Source: Thermodesulfovibrionales bacterium
GTDB taxonomy: Bacteria > Nitrospirota > Thermodesulfovibrionia > Thermodesulfovibrionales > Dissulfurispiraceae
Direction of reading: 5' to 3'
Assembly: GCA_026415695.1 (NCBI GenBank)
Contig: JAOAGP010000122.1
Span: forward strand, 1-33,422
Length of the DNA stretch: 33,422 bases
Part shown: piece after piece, positions 17,316 through 25,510 of the stretch
How positions within the stretch are numbered: the first letter of the stretch is position 1
Layout of the letters: every line of letters begins with the position of its first letter
Notes under the pieces: model-generated
Seen by the model: the letters and a program-made list of their open reading frames with translations, nothing else
What the model was told of the DNA's origin: nothing
Databases searched by the model: none
Translations under genes and position numbers: made by a program

Positions 17316-20006
17316 ATGCACATAAAGATAGCGAGTGTAATCTTTCTAACAATCCTTTTGTTCCACAACCTCGTTTATGCTTACGCAGATTGCATAAAGG
17401 TTGAACGGATTGAAATAACAGGGGTATTAACATTATCGGAGGATGAAATAAGACCACTACTTGACATAAAGATAGGTATGCCTCTTAACAGACAGGCGGT
17501 GTCATCTTCAATAAAAAGACTTTTTCTTAAGGATATATTCCAAGACATCGTTGTTAGTCAACAGATGCAAGATGACTCAAACTGCATAGTAAAGATAGAG
17601 TTTGTTGAAAGGATGATACTTGATTGCATTACTGTAAATGCAACTCTATTAAGCCCATCCTTTGTATTTAGAAACATCAATATCCAGACAGGCTTAAGGG
17701 TAAACGAACAGGAGATAGCAAATTCTATAGATCATCTGCAATCAATTGTATGGGATAGCGGGTATCCAAATGCTGTTGTTAAGTATCAATTGATACCCAA
17801 AGATAAGATAAAAGCCGAATTGAGAATTGACATAGATGAGGGTGAGCCTTTGGTAATCAAAGACATCAAACTTGATGACCCATCAGGGATACTGCAAAGA
17901 TTCTTGCCATTTCGCATTGGTGATACCTTTAACAAGTTAGAGATGCAACGCACAGAAAGACAGATTAGGGGCTTTATCAGAAGAAATATGTTTCTGCAAA
18001 CCCCAATAAACTACTCTTTTAGCGATGGTGTCCTTGAGGCATCCTTTAGAGTTGGTAAAAAGATAAACCTCCAGATAATTGGAAATGAGTTTATAAGCAC
18101 TGGGAGTATACTCAAGGAGATACCTTTGATGGAGATTCGCCAGATTAACCAAGAGTTAGTAGAGGAATTAACAAAAAGGATAGAGTTACTATACAAGCAA
18201 AAAGGCTTTACATTTGTGCAGGTGTTACCAGCCATTGAGGAAAATGATACAGATATACTGCTAAACTTTTTCATTTACGAAGGGCAAAGGTTCTTGATTA
18301 AGAATATTGTGTTTCAGGGTAATTCCGTTGCCTCTGATAGATTACAGGCTGTTATGTCTCAACGCATAGACACGCCATACAATCAAGTAATGCTTGAGGA
18401 TGATATAGAATCATTAAAGGAGTTTTACTCTTCACTTGGTTACCTTGATGCAACAATTGAACATAACAAATCTTTGTTTTTAGAGGATAGTGTAGAGATT
18501 GTGATATCTATCAATGAAGGCAAGAGGTATCTTATAGATGAGATTCATTTTAGCGGTAATAGTATATTTACATCAGAAAACCTCATGACTTTTTTAACGG
18601 TAAAGGCAGGAGACCCCCTTAATGATATAGAGATTTCTAACTCAAGACGCAATATTGTGGATAGATACAGGAAATTAGGGTTTGCAAATGTTCAGGTTGG
18701 GGTAAAAAAAGAGACACAGATGGGTAAGAATAACATTCATTTCTCAATCAATGAGGGAGAGAGATTCCTTTTTGGTAAGACTGTTTTTAGAGGCAATGTA
18801 AAGACAAGGCATCAGGTGCTCTTAAGGGAGATGCTTCACAAAGAGGGATATTTCTTTCAAAACTCAACAATCCTACAAGAAAGACAAAGGTTGTATAGGA
18901 CTGGGCTATTTTCGGACATTGATTTAGATGTCTCTAATCCATATACACCGTTCTATGAAGGGGCTGACAGCATTAAGTATGTGGATGTTGTTTACACTGT
19001 AAATGAGGCGCCTGCTGGTTCTATGGAGTTTGGGGTGGGTTATGGTGAGTATGAAAGATTTAGGGGATTTCTTGAGGTGGGGTATAAAAATCTGATGGGT
19101 ATGAACAGACAGGGTAGCATACGAACAGAGATTAGTAGCATTGAAAAGAGATACATCCTTTCATACTTTGATCCATGGTTTTTTGGAGAAAACCTTCCAC
19201 TTAAAGGTCTCTTGCTACACGAAAGGAAGGTGGAAAGGAGTATTGATACCAAAGAAACGAGATACAGATTGAAAAGGACTACAGCGAGTGTGGGTATTGA
19301 TAGGAAATTCACCAAAGAGGTTAATCTTGAGATATACTACGACTTTTCTGTGGTCAATACCTATGATGTAAAACCAGATATAATAATAACCAAAGAAGAC
19401 ACAGGCACACTTATTATCAGTGCTATTAGACCGGGTGTTATCTACGATACAAGGGATAGTCCCTTTGAACCCACAGAAGGCATCCTTGCAGGTGCAACTG
19501 CCAAGTTTGCAACATCCTTACTACTGTCTGAAACAGATTTTGTGAAGTTCTCTTTTTACATTAACAAATACCAATCCATATCAGATTCTATGGTGTTGGC
19601 AGGTTCTATAAGGGGTGGTATTGCAAGGGGGTTTAAAAATACACAGGAGTTACCTTTGGTGGAGCGGTTTTTTTTGGGTGGCAGGACAACTGTAAGAGGA
19701 TACGAGCAGGACACCCTTGGACCTAAAGGCAGTGACGGAAACCCCACAGGTGGGAATGTATTTGCAATGACGAATCTTGAGTTGAGAACAAACATTGGTA
19801 AGGGACTTGGGGTAGTAACCTTTTTGGATGCTGGAAATGTGTGGCAAACAACAGCAAATCTTTCAAATCTGAAATACACCACTGGTTTAGGATTGAGATA
19901 CAACACCCCTGTAGGACCTTTTCGTATTGATTATGGTTATAAACTAAACAGGGATAAAGGAGACAGCAAAGGGGAACTACACTTCAGTCTTGGTCATGCA
20001 TTTTAG
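17316..20006 (+). CDS. Omp85/BamA-TamA family outer-membrane assembly protein with about seven POTRA repeats
   Basis: This 896-residue outer-membrane protein has a signal peptide (about 1-24, cleavage after AYA). About seven POTRA-like units follow between residues 27 and 560, several ending in the typical INEG or YEG turn, and then a C-terminal surface-antigen beta-barrel (about 565-896). The barrel has the lumen-loop VRGYEQD motif, a variant of VRGF, and the GPFRIDYG strand. It ends in phenylalanine (GHAF) as a beta-signal. BamA usually has five POTRAs and TamA three. Its place after tamB suggests a TamA-like partner, but size and POTRA number are nearer BamA. The weak AGGAAGG site precedes the ATG. 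The 3' end overlaps larC by 23 bp. Confidence 0.92.
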   Translation: MHIKIASVIFLTILLFHNLVYAYADCIKVERIEITGVLTLSEDEIRPLLDIKIGMPLNRQAVSSSIKRLFLKDIFQDIVVSQQMQDDSNCIVKIEFVERMILDCITVNATLLSPSFVFRNINIQTGLRVNEQEIANSIDHLQSIVWDSGYPNAVVKYQLIPKDKIKAELRIDIDEGEPLVIKDIKLDDPSGILQRFLPFRIGDTFNKLEMQRTERQIRGFIRRNMFLQTPINYSFSDGVLEASFRVGKKINLQIIGNEFISTGSILKEIPLMEIRQINQELVEELTKRIELLYKQKGFTFVQVLPAIEENDTDILLNFFIYEGQRFLIKNIVFQGNSVASDRLQAVMSQRIDTPYNQVMLEDDIESLKEFYSSLGYLDATIEHNKSLFLEDSVEIVISINEGKRYLIDEIHFSGNSIFTSENLMTFLTVKAGDPLNDIEISNSRRNIVDRYRKLGFANVQVGVKKETQMGKNNIHFSINEGERFLFGKTVFRGNVKTRHQVLLREMLHKEGYFFQNSTILQERQRLYRTGLFSDIDLDVSNPYTPFYEGADSIKYVDVVYTVNEAPAGSMEFGVGYGEYERFRGFLEVGYKNLMGMNRQGSIRTEISSIEKRYILSYFDPWFFGENLPLKGLLLHERKVERSIDTKETRYRLKRTTASVGIDRKFTKEVNLEIYYDFSVVNTYDVKPDIIITKEDTGTLIISAIRPGVIYDTRDSPFEPTEGILAGATAKFATSLLLSETDFVKFSFYINKYQSISDSMVLAGSIRGGIARGFKNTQELPLVERFFLGGRTTVRGYEQDTLGPKGSDGNPTGGNVFAMTNLELRTNIGKGLGVVTFLDAGNVWQTTANLSNLKYTTGLGLRYNTPVGPFRIDYGYKLNRDKGDSKGELHFSLGHAF

Positions 20007-21168
20007 ACAGCAATTGTCTTACATGTCTTTCAATGAAAAACAATGGCAGGGAGTGAACCCTTGATGCCTTAACCAAATCACTATATTCAATCGTCTGTCT
20101 TTTGATGGTATTATCCCCGTCTTTAATGGTCTTAATCCTCATGTCTCCAAACTCTGTTTTGAGTGTAGAGATCTCCCGGTGCAGTTTCTGTCTAAACATT
20201 TCATGGAATCTCAATCCTATGGTGGTGGTGTGTGTAAATAGGGTATCACAAATGGTTTGAAGTTTTTGGTGATTGGTAAGTATGGTTATCTTAATGGCTG
20301 GTCTTGACCTTTTCATGATGATATGTTCTAAATACACATCTAAAGCACCCTTTTCAAGCAGGATATCCATTACATGCTCAAAGTATTGAGGATTCATGTC
20401 ATCAATGTTTGCCTCTACGACATAGATCTTTTCGTCAATCCTGATGTCATCTGCTTCTGATATGACAAGCCTCAACACATTCGGCTGTTGATTAAGATCA
20501 CGGCTACCGGCTCCGTATCCAATAGACCTCGGGATGTAATGGATAATATCTCTTTGTTTTGCAATGGTTGATAGTATTGCTGCACCTGTGGGTGTGGTGA
20601 GCTCAATCGGTATGTTAGATTTATAGCATCTGAATCCTTTTAATAATTCAAGGGTTGCAGGGGCTGGTACGGGTAAGATGCCGTGTGCGGTATTTACAAA
20701 ACCACTACCAAGATTGATGTCTGATACAAGGATATCATCAATACCTAAATAATCAAAACCAGCTACAGTGCCAACAATATCAACAATACAATCAATTCCC
20801 CCTAATTCATGCAGGTGGACATTCTCAAAGTCCTCTCCATGAACTCTTGCCTCTGCATGGAATATATTTCTAAAGATTTCAAGTGATGTTCTTTTAACCT
20901 TATCCGTTAATTTAGATGTATCAAGCAGATGAAAAATATCTGCCCATCTAACATGATTATGAGATTGGTTAAATATCTCCACATCAACCTTTGTTGCATC
21001 TATCCCACACCTATTTACCTTAAGTTGAGATATATTGTATCCATCAATGGAAATCCTTTGTATTGTTTCCTTAAAAAAAGACAGAGGGACACCTATATCA
21101 ACCAGTGCACCTAATAGCATATCGCCACTTATTCCAGAGAAACAATCAATGTATGCAAATGCCTTCAT
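19984..21168 (-). CDS. larC: nickel-pincer cofactor biosynthesis protein LarC (DUF111 family)
   Basis: LarC is a CTP-dependent cyclometallase that inserts nickel into the pincer nucleotide used by lactate racemase and related LarA enzymes. This 394-residue protein is a single continuous chain; in Lactobacillus it needs a ribosomal frameshift. Typical blocks are the start AYIDCFSGISGDMLLGALVD, a metal-site-like NHVRWADI, VHLHELGGIDCIVDIVG, SGFVNTAHGILPVPAPAT and TTPTGAAIL. The ATG follows directly on the TAG of the upstream molybdopterin-binding gene, so the two are almost certainly co-translated. larA, larB and larE are not in the window. Its 3' end overlaps the convergent Omp85 gene. Confidence 0.93.
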   Translation of the reverse strand: MKAFAYIDCFSGISGDMLLGALVDIGVPLSFFKETIQRISIDGYNISQLKVNRCGIDATKVDVEIFNQSHNHVRWADIFHLLDTSKLTDKVKRTSLEIFRNIFHAEARVHGEDFENVHLHELGGIDCIVDIVGTVAGFDYLGIDDILVSDINLGSGFVNTAHGILPVPAPATLELLKGFRCYKSNIPIELTTPTGAAILSTIAKQRDIIHYIPRSIGYGAGSRDLNQQPNVLRLVISEADDIRIDEKIYVVEANIDDMNPQYFEHVMDILLEKGALDVYLEHIIMKRSRPAIKITILTNHQKLQTICDTLFTHTTTIGLRFHEMFRQKLHREISTLKTEFGDMRIKTIKDGDNTIKRQTIEYSDLVKASRVHSLPLFFIERHVRQLLSKMHDQD

Positions 21169-22272
21169 CTATTTACCAAAAGGACAAAGGGGATATCTGC
21201 ATTCCCTACAATTTAGACATAGTCCACCGTGCCCTAACATTGCAAGTTCGTTTCTACCAATCTTTTCTCCTGCAAGAACCCTTGGCAGTATGATATCAAA
21301 TATCGTTATCTTGTGATACATCCCACAGGCTGGGATTCCAATTATGGGGATTAAATCATTAGAAAGAGTATCCTCTTTTTTTATGTAGCCTATGAGAAAC
21401 ATTGCACCGGGCAGCACACTTGAGCCATAAGTGATATCAAAAGCCCCAATGTTTTTTATAGCAAACCTTGTAACATCATCAGGGTCAACCGACATCCCAC
21501 CCGTTGTAATCAATAAATCTGCACCTTTTTTGATGAGGTTTTTGAGGTTACTTTCAATAATATCAACATTATCAGGGGCAATGTGTATGTCAATGATATC
21601 GCCGTCCATAGCCTCAATCTTTGAACTGATGATATCACTAAATGCATCCTTCTTTCTCCCATAGTAAATCTCGTTACCTGTGATGACAATTCCGGCTTTA
21701 GGTCTTCTTAACCTCTTGACCTCAATTACTGACTTTTGTTTTCCATTATTTGCACCTCTACAGATCTTTTCTGCATCCTCAACCATTGCCCTTTTTACAA
21801 TCAAAGGGATAGCCCTCGTGCCTGCAACGACTTGTCCTTCTTTAACTATGGTGTTGTTATGCAGTGTGGCACACATAACCTCTCCAAGCTGATTAAATGC
21901 AAACAACCTTTTCTCATCAATCTTTAGTAGTCCTTTGTAAGAGGCGGTGAGATTTATCCTACCTTCTTTGGGTTCAGAAATTGTTATCCCCTCTCCACTA
22001 AGTGCTATTGCCAATCTCCATGCAGCATCGTCTTCATGGATCTCATCAGGTTGTAGGGATAGCACAAAGAGTCTTTCCTTGCCAAGTCTTAAAAGGTGGT
22101 CAATGTCCTCCTCTTTAACGACATGCCCCTTTTTAAATGCCCTTCCCTTGAAACCTCCTGCCTCAATCTCGGTAATGTCATGGGCAAGGATACTACCAAC
22201 TGCATCAAAAACCGATATTGTTTTTAAGAAACTATCACTCACTGGTTTACTACATACAACATCCTCACACAT
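21169..22272 (-). CDS. MoeA-like molybdopterin-binding protein with C-terminal four-Cys motif
   Basis: The 367-residue protein has a MoeA-like N-terminal region (AVGSILAHDITEI, FKGRAFKKGHVV, about 25-60). A central domain follows, then a MoaB/MogA/MoeA molybdopterin-binding domain (about 195-335) with GIVITGNEI and TTGGMSVDPDD. The tail has CLNCRECRYPLCPFG, giving C352, C355, C358 and C363, which could bind a metal or an Fe-S cluster. Canonical MoeA inserts Mo into adenylated molybdopterin; this variant is shorter and has the Cys tail, so its exact reaction is unknown. A GGGGGT site lies before the ATG, 5 bp after the modE-like gene. The tight operon with larC is notable. Confidence 0.85.
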   Translation of the reverse strand: MCEDVVCSKPVSDSFLKTISVFDAVGSILAHDITEIEAGGFKGRAFKKGHVVKEEDIDHLLRLGKERLFVLSLQPDEIHEDDAAWRLAIALSGEGITISEPKEGRINLTASYKGLLKIDEKRLFAFNQLGEVMCATLHNNTIVKEGQVVAGTRAIPLIVKRAMVEDAEKICRGANNGKQKSVIEVKRLRRPKAGIVITGNEIYYGRKKDAFSDIISSKIEAMDGDIIDIHIAPDNVDIIESNLKNLIKKGADLLITTGGMSVDPDDVTRFAIKNIGAFDITYGSSVLPGAMFLIGYIKKEDTLSNDLIPIIGIPACGMYHKITIFDIILPRVLAGEKIGRNELAMLGHGGLCLNCRECRYPLCPFGK

Positions 22273-22277
22273 TCTTG

Positions 22278-22616
22278 TTACCCCCTTAAATCAAAGACTT
22301 GTTTAAATACCTCATCTGCATATTGAACTATCTTGCCCTCAATAATCTCGTATTTACTTATGAAATCTCTTGCATCCTTTGTAAGCATAGCCCCTCCACC
22401 ATTGATCCCCCCCGCTTGCCTTTGCACAAGGTCTATGCCTAATCTGTCCTCCATAATCTTGATATAACTCCATGCCTTACGATAGGAGATGTTTATCTCC
22501 TTTGCAGCCTGATTTATAGAGCCAAATCTTTCAATCGCCTTTAGAAGTTGCATCCTGCCTCTACCAAATACAGGCTCACCCTCTACATCAATCCAGACCT
22601 TTGACTTAATCTTCAT
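22278..22616 (-). CDS. ModE-type winged-helix regulator lacking Mop domains
   Basis: The 112-residue protein is the N-terminal DNA-binding domain of ModE. It has GRGRMQLLKAIERFGSINQA, the helix-turn-helix around AAKEINISYRKAWSYI, and the wing segment with QRQAGGINGGGAMLT. The C-terminal TOBE/Mop domains that bind molybdate in enteric ModE are absent, as in many bacterial stand-alone forms. How it senses molybdate is therefore unclear. A GAGG site precedes the ATG. A ModE-box-like palindrome lies 20 bp upstream of the start and overlaps the expected transcription start, which points to autoregulation of this gene and the two genes after it. Confidence 0.9.
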   Translation of the reverse strand: MKIKSKVWIDVEGEPVFGRGRMQLLKAIERFGSINQAAKEINISYRKAWSYIKIMEDRLGIDLVQRQAGGINGGGAMLTKDARDFISKYEIIEGKIVQYADEVFKQVFDLRG

Positions 22617-22635
22617 AGATGTTTCCTCACATGGT

Positions 22636-22658
22636 CGTTATTGCAAATTTGCATAACG
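22636..22658. promoter_or_regulatory. ModE-box-like operator
   Basis: The site reads CGTTAT-N11-ATAACG. The inner bases also pair (GCAAA/TTTGC), giving an 11-bp inverted repeat with one extra T. The half-sites CGTTAT and ATAACG are those of the E. coli modA operator, which has a spacing of 12. It sits 20 bp before a gene whose product is a ModE DNA-binding domain. The position relative to the promoter suggests repression. Confidence 0.75.
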
Positions 22659-22659
22659 A

Positions 22660-22689
22660 AGTATAAAAAAATATCTACACAATTTACAA
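22660..22689 (-). promoter_or_regulatory. candidate sigma-70 promoter of modE-moeA-larC operon
   Basis: On the minus strand TTGTAA (22684-22689) and TATACT (22660-22665) are 18 bp apart. The -35 overlaps the fmdE stop codon. Transcription would start near 22653, inside the ModE-box palindrome, so a bound regulator would block initiation. Confidence 0.45.
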
Positions 22690-23271
22690 CATCGTGTAGT
22701 ATCCTCCTCCTTCAGCACAGTATTTGCACATTATTTTATCATCTATTGCTACTTCTCGCATGTCTTGTATTGCCTCACCGCAACTATCACATAAGACCCT
22801 TCTTAATGGTCTACCGGGCATGTCTTGAGGTTTGATATCAACCTTTACAGGCATGGTATCAAACAGTTCTTCATCAGACATCTCAATGTAGGCTTGAAGT
22901 TGTGCCTTGTATTTGTCTTCAATTTCGGGCATCTTTTTTTCAGCCCAACCTCTTGCCTCTTCTTTAGCAATGATTCTTACAGCATGGTTGTTTTTAAGGT
23001 TTACAAATGTGGCAGCCATCTTGCCATAGTCAATGTATTTGAGAGTTCTTCTTCCAAGGCTGCAGCCTGTGACAGATTGAATTGCATCGGTTGCGCATCT
23101 GTCCATCTCTACAAAAACGATGAGGTTCTTCCTGTCTATGCCTTTAGGGTCGTTGATACCAATTAACTTGAGTCCTAACATTGCCATCTTAACACCTAAT
23201 ACCTGCCCTGGACATAGATGTCCGTGTAATCTTACCGACTCTTTAAGGTAATCATCAAATGAGTTGAGCAT
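22684..23271 (-). CDS. FmdE-family protein with C-terminal zinc-ribbon-like motif
   Basis: The 195-residue protein has the FmdE core motif HGHLCPG (H16, H18, C20) and MDRCATDAIQSVTGC (C59, C70), a metal-binding site of the family. The C-terminal pair CDSCG (C161, C164) and CKYC (C182, C185) resembles a zinc ribbon or DksA-type finger. FmdE was named from a co-purifying subunit of archaeal formylmethanofuran dehydrogenase, but bacterial members are widespread in organisms lacking that pathway and often lie beside molybdopterin genes; their function is unsettled. Here it is upstream of the modE-like gene on the same strand, 67 bp away, and divergent from a TonB-dependent receptor gene. Confidence 0.88.
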   Translation of the reverse strand: MLNSFDDYLKESVRLHGHLCPGQVLGVKMAMLGLKLIGINDPKGIDRKNLIVFVEMDRCATDAIQSVTGCSLGRRTLKYIDYGKMAATFVNLKNNHAVRIIAKEEARGWAEKKMPEIEDKYKAQLQAYIEMSDEELFDTMPVKVDIKPQDMPGRPLRRVLCDSCGEAIQDMREVAIDDKIMCKYCAEGGGYYTML

Positions 23272-23368
23272 AGTATCAAGAATTATATATCATAATGGGG
23301 TAAATTTTCTGTAAATTGCACACATAAACACACAAAAAAATCTTTAGAGTGAAAAAGGAGTGAATGCT

Positions 23369-25132
23369 ATGATATTTGTGTTTTTTTGCTTTTTTTTATT
23401 AATCACAACCTCTACCTTTGCAGAGGATAGGTTGCCTGAAATAGTCGTAAACGCTCCACTTTATGGTTTAGATGCACACAATGCAACAAGACACATTGAG
23501 ATAGTATATCAAGAAGAGATCCTTTCAAATCCAGTTCATTCTGTAGCAGAGATACTAAAATACATTAGCAGTGTAGATGTGATGCAAAGAGGTCCCTTTG
23601 GTGTTCAGTCAGATGTAGGGATAAGAGGGGGTGGATTTGAACACACGCTCATACTCCTAAACGGTATGCGAATTAATGACCCACAGACAGGTCATCACAA
23701 CCTAAACATACCTTTAGGCTTAAACGATATTGAGAGGATTGAGATTATTCCATCAGGTATGGGGCTACTTTACAGTGCGGGAAGTTTTGGAGGCGTTATA
23801 AACATTGTTACAAGATCAAGGTCTGATAAGACATTTGAGGGCATGTTTTCATTGGGTAGTAATAGTTTTATTGATGCAAATGCCTCCATATATGCAAAAA
23901 AGGGTGATATGAGTGTAAACATGTCTATTAGCGGGCAGAAGTCAGATGGATATAGACTAAACACTGATTTCAACATCAAGTCCATTCAATTAAATATAGA
24001 TACAAAGGATGTAGGGTTATTCAGTGGATATACTGACAAAAGATTTGGGGCTAATGGTTTTTATAGTCTTAAATACCCATTACAATGGGAAAACACAAAG
24101 ACATTTTTCCTATCAGGCAGGCTTAAAACAAGGATTGAGGATATAAGATTTGAGCCATCCATTCTGTATCGTCATGGGTATGACTACTACATACTTGATA
24201 GGACAAACCCAGATTTTTATAAAAATACACACAATACTCAACTTGTAAATATCATTTTACCCATACAATACGAGCAAAACAACCAAGTTATGACAGGCGG
24301 TCTTGACCTTTCTTTTGATGACATTGATAGCACAAGATTAGGTAAACACAATAGGAATAGTCAGGCATTTTTTGTTGGTTTAATAAATAAAGGTAAGATA
24401 TCAACTTCAACCTTAGACTTAAGGCTTGATAGATTTTCAAAATTGGATAGAATAGAAGTTTCTCCTTCCTTGTCATTATCATACAGGTTGTCTGATTATA
24501 TGAAATTGAGGGCGGCTTTTAATCGTTCATTCAGGTTGCCAAGTTATACAGAACTTTATTATACATCACCAATCCATCAGGGCAATGACAAACTGAAACC
24601 AGAGATTTCTTATAATTTAGAAGGAGGCATAGATGTATCAAAAGACTTCTTAAACACTAAATTTACCATATTTAAGAGATGGGGCAGGGATGTAATAGAC
24701 TGGATAAAAAAGGGTGATATATGGGTATCCGACAATATTGACAATCTTGATACAATCGGCATAACTATAAGCACTTTTTTATACATGAAGGAAGGTAGTA
24801 GTTTGAAACTTGACTACACATGGTTAAACCAGCAAAACGACACACTATCAAATGCATATGGTAGATATCTTAGACACAAGATAAACTCTATTTTTTCGTA
24901 TAAGTTATCAAACAGCATCAACAGTAATCTTGTAGTCTCATACCAAAAAAGGGTCAGCCAATCCTCTTATGTGTTGGTTGACATGAAGTTGATAAAAAAG
25001 GTAGATATTGACAATATAAAGGTGAATCTATTTGTTGAAGGTAAAAACCTCCTGAATAAAGGCTATGAGGATTTCACTGGATTGCCGATGCCCGGAAGGA
25101 GCCTGTTTTTAGGTATGAATATGGCTTTTTAG
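23369..25132 (+). CDS. small TonB-dependent outer-membrane receptor
   Basis: The 587-residue protein has a signal peptide (about 1-18, cleavage near TFA), then a possible TonB box (EIVVNAP). A plug domain follows (about 35-150, with DVGIRGGGFEHTLILLNGMR and GSFGGVINIVT), and then a beta-barrel with TonB-receptor signatures (RAAFNRSFRLPSYTELYY, KPEISYNLEGG) and a terminal LGMNMAF ending in phenylalanine. The size resembles BtuB-like receptors. The ATG at 23369 is preferred over a GTG at 23360 because AAAGGAG is 8 bp upstream and the signal peptide begins there. The substrate is unknown. Its divergence from the Mo/Ni-cofactor group makes a metal or cofactor chelate a reasonable guess, no more. 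Confidence 0.92.
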   Translation: MIFVFFCFFLLITTSTFAEDRLPEIVVNAPLYGLDAHNATRHIEIVYQEEILSNPVHSVAEILKYISSVDVMQRGPFGVQSDVGIRGGGFEHTLILLNGMRINDPQTGHHNLNIPLGLNDIERIEIIPSGMGLLYSAGSFGGVINIVTRSRSDKTFEGMFSLGSNSFIDANASIYAKKGDMSVNMSISGQKSDGYRLNTDFNIKSIQLNIDTKDVGLFSGYTDKRFGANGFYSLKYPLQWENTKTFFLSGRLKTRIEDIRFEPSILYRHGYDYYILDRTNPDFYKNTHNTQLVNIILPIQYEQNNQVMTGGLDLSFDDIDSTRLGKHNRNSQAFFVGLINKGKISTSTLDLRLDRFSKLDRIEVSPSLSLSYRLSDYMKLRAAFNRSFRLPSYTELYYTSPIHQGNDKLKPEISYNLEGGIDVSKDFLNTKFTIFKRWGRDVIDWIKKGDIWVSDNIDNLDTIGITISTFLYMKEGSSLKLDYTWLNQQNDTLSNAYGRYLRHKINSIFSYKLSNSINSNLVVSYQKRVSQSSYVLVDMKLIKKVDIDNIKVNLFVEGKNLLNKGYEDFTGLPMPGRSLFLGMNMAF

Positions 25133-25147
25133 CAATTATTGTAATGA

Positions 25148-25177
25148 CTGAAAAACAATATTCATTAATGATATAAT
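25148..25177 (+). promoter_or_regulatory. sigma-70 promoter for the HDOD/GGDEF operon
   Basis: CTGAAA (25148-25153) and a perfect TATAAT (25172-25177) are separated by 18 bp. They lie about 30 bp before the GTG start of the first gene, in the 75-bp gap after the TonB receptor gene. Confidence 0.55.
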
Positions 25178-25207
25178 AGCATCTAAATAATCACAAGGAG
25201 GGACTCT

Positions 25208-25510
25208 GTGGCAAAGGTTCCTGTTACAAACTTAAAGGCAGGTATGAAACTCATCAAGCCTGTAGTCAATGAGGCAGGCATGGTGATGCTTGGTGAAGGG
25301 ACTGTTTTAACAGACCAGATGATTAATAAGATTAACAACATGAATATTGCCGCAGTTTTTGTTGAGGGGAGTCAACAGAGGACAAAGTCAAAAGAAGAGA
25401 CTATAAAGGAGATAGAGGAAAGGTTTTCTAAATCGGCTGATACCGAACAGATGAGACTGCTAAAAAGGATCATGCTTGAACATGTTGAGGAGATATACAA
25501 AGAACAATGA
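25208..25510 (+). CDS. small protein resembling the N-terminal domain of HD-GYP proteins
   Basis: The 100-residue protein is soluble. Its first 55 residues (VPVTNLKAGMKLIKPVVNEAG, then LGEGTVLTDQMINKI) match the small beta-rich domain commonly found in front of HD-GYP or related signalling domains. The rest is a charged helix (about 58-100). The start is GTG with AAGGAGGG upstream. It ends in an ATGA overlap with the HDOD gene, so the two proteins are likely made in equal amounts and may work as a split two-part protein. The function is not known. Confidence 0.75.
   Translation: MAKVPVTNLKAGMKLIKPVVNEAGMVMLGEGTVLTDQMINKINNMNIAAVFVEGSQQRTKSKEETIKEIEERFSKSADTEQMRLLKRIMLEHVEEIYKEQ

Noticed and set aside
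18711-18720. GAGACACAGA inside the Omp85 gene as another copy of the nif-element end repeat
   Set aside because: It is only a partial match within coding sequence and has no inverted partner.
23282-23296. ATTAT-N5-ATAAT palindrome upstream of fmdE as a second ModE box
   Set aside because: It lacks the CG ends of the ModE half-site and is simple AT-rich sequence.
23272-23359. Cobalamin or molybdenum-cofactor riboswitch before the TonB receptor
   Set aside because: The gap is under 100 bp and shows no conserved box or multi-stem fold.
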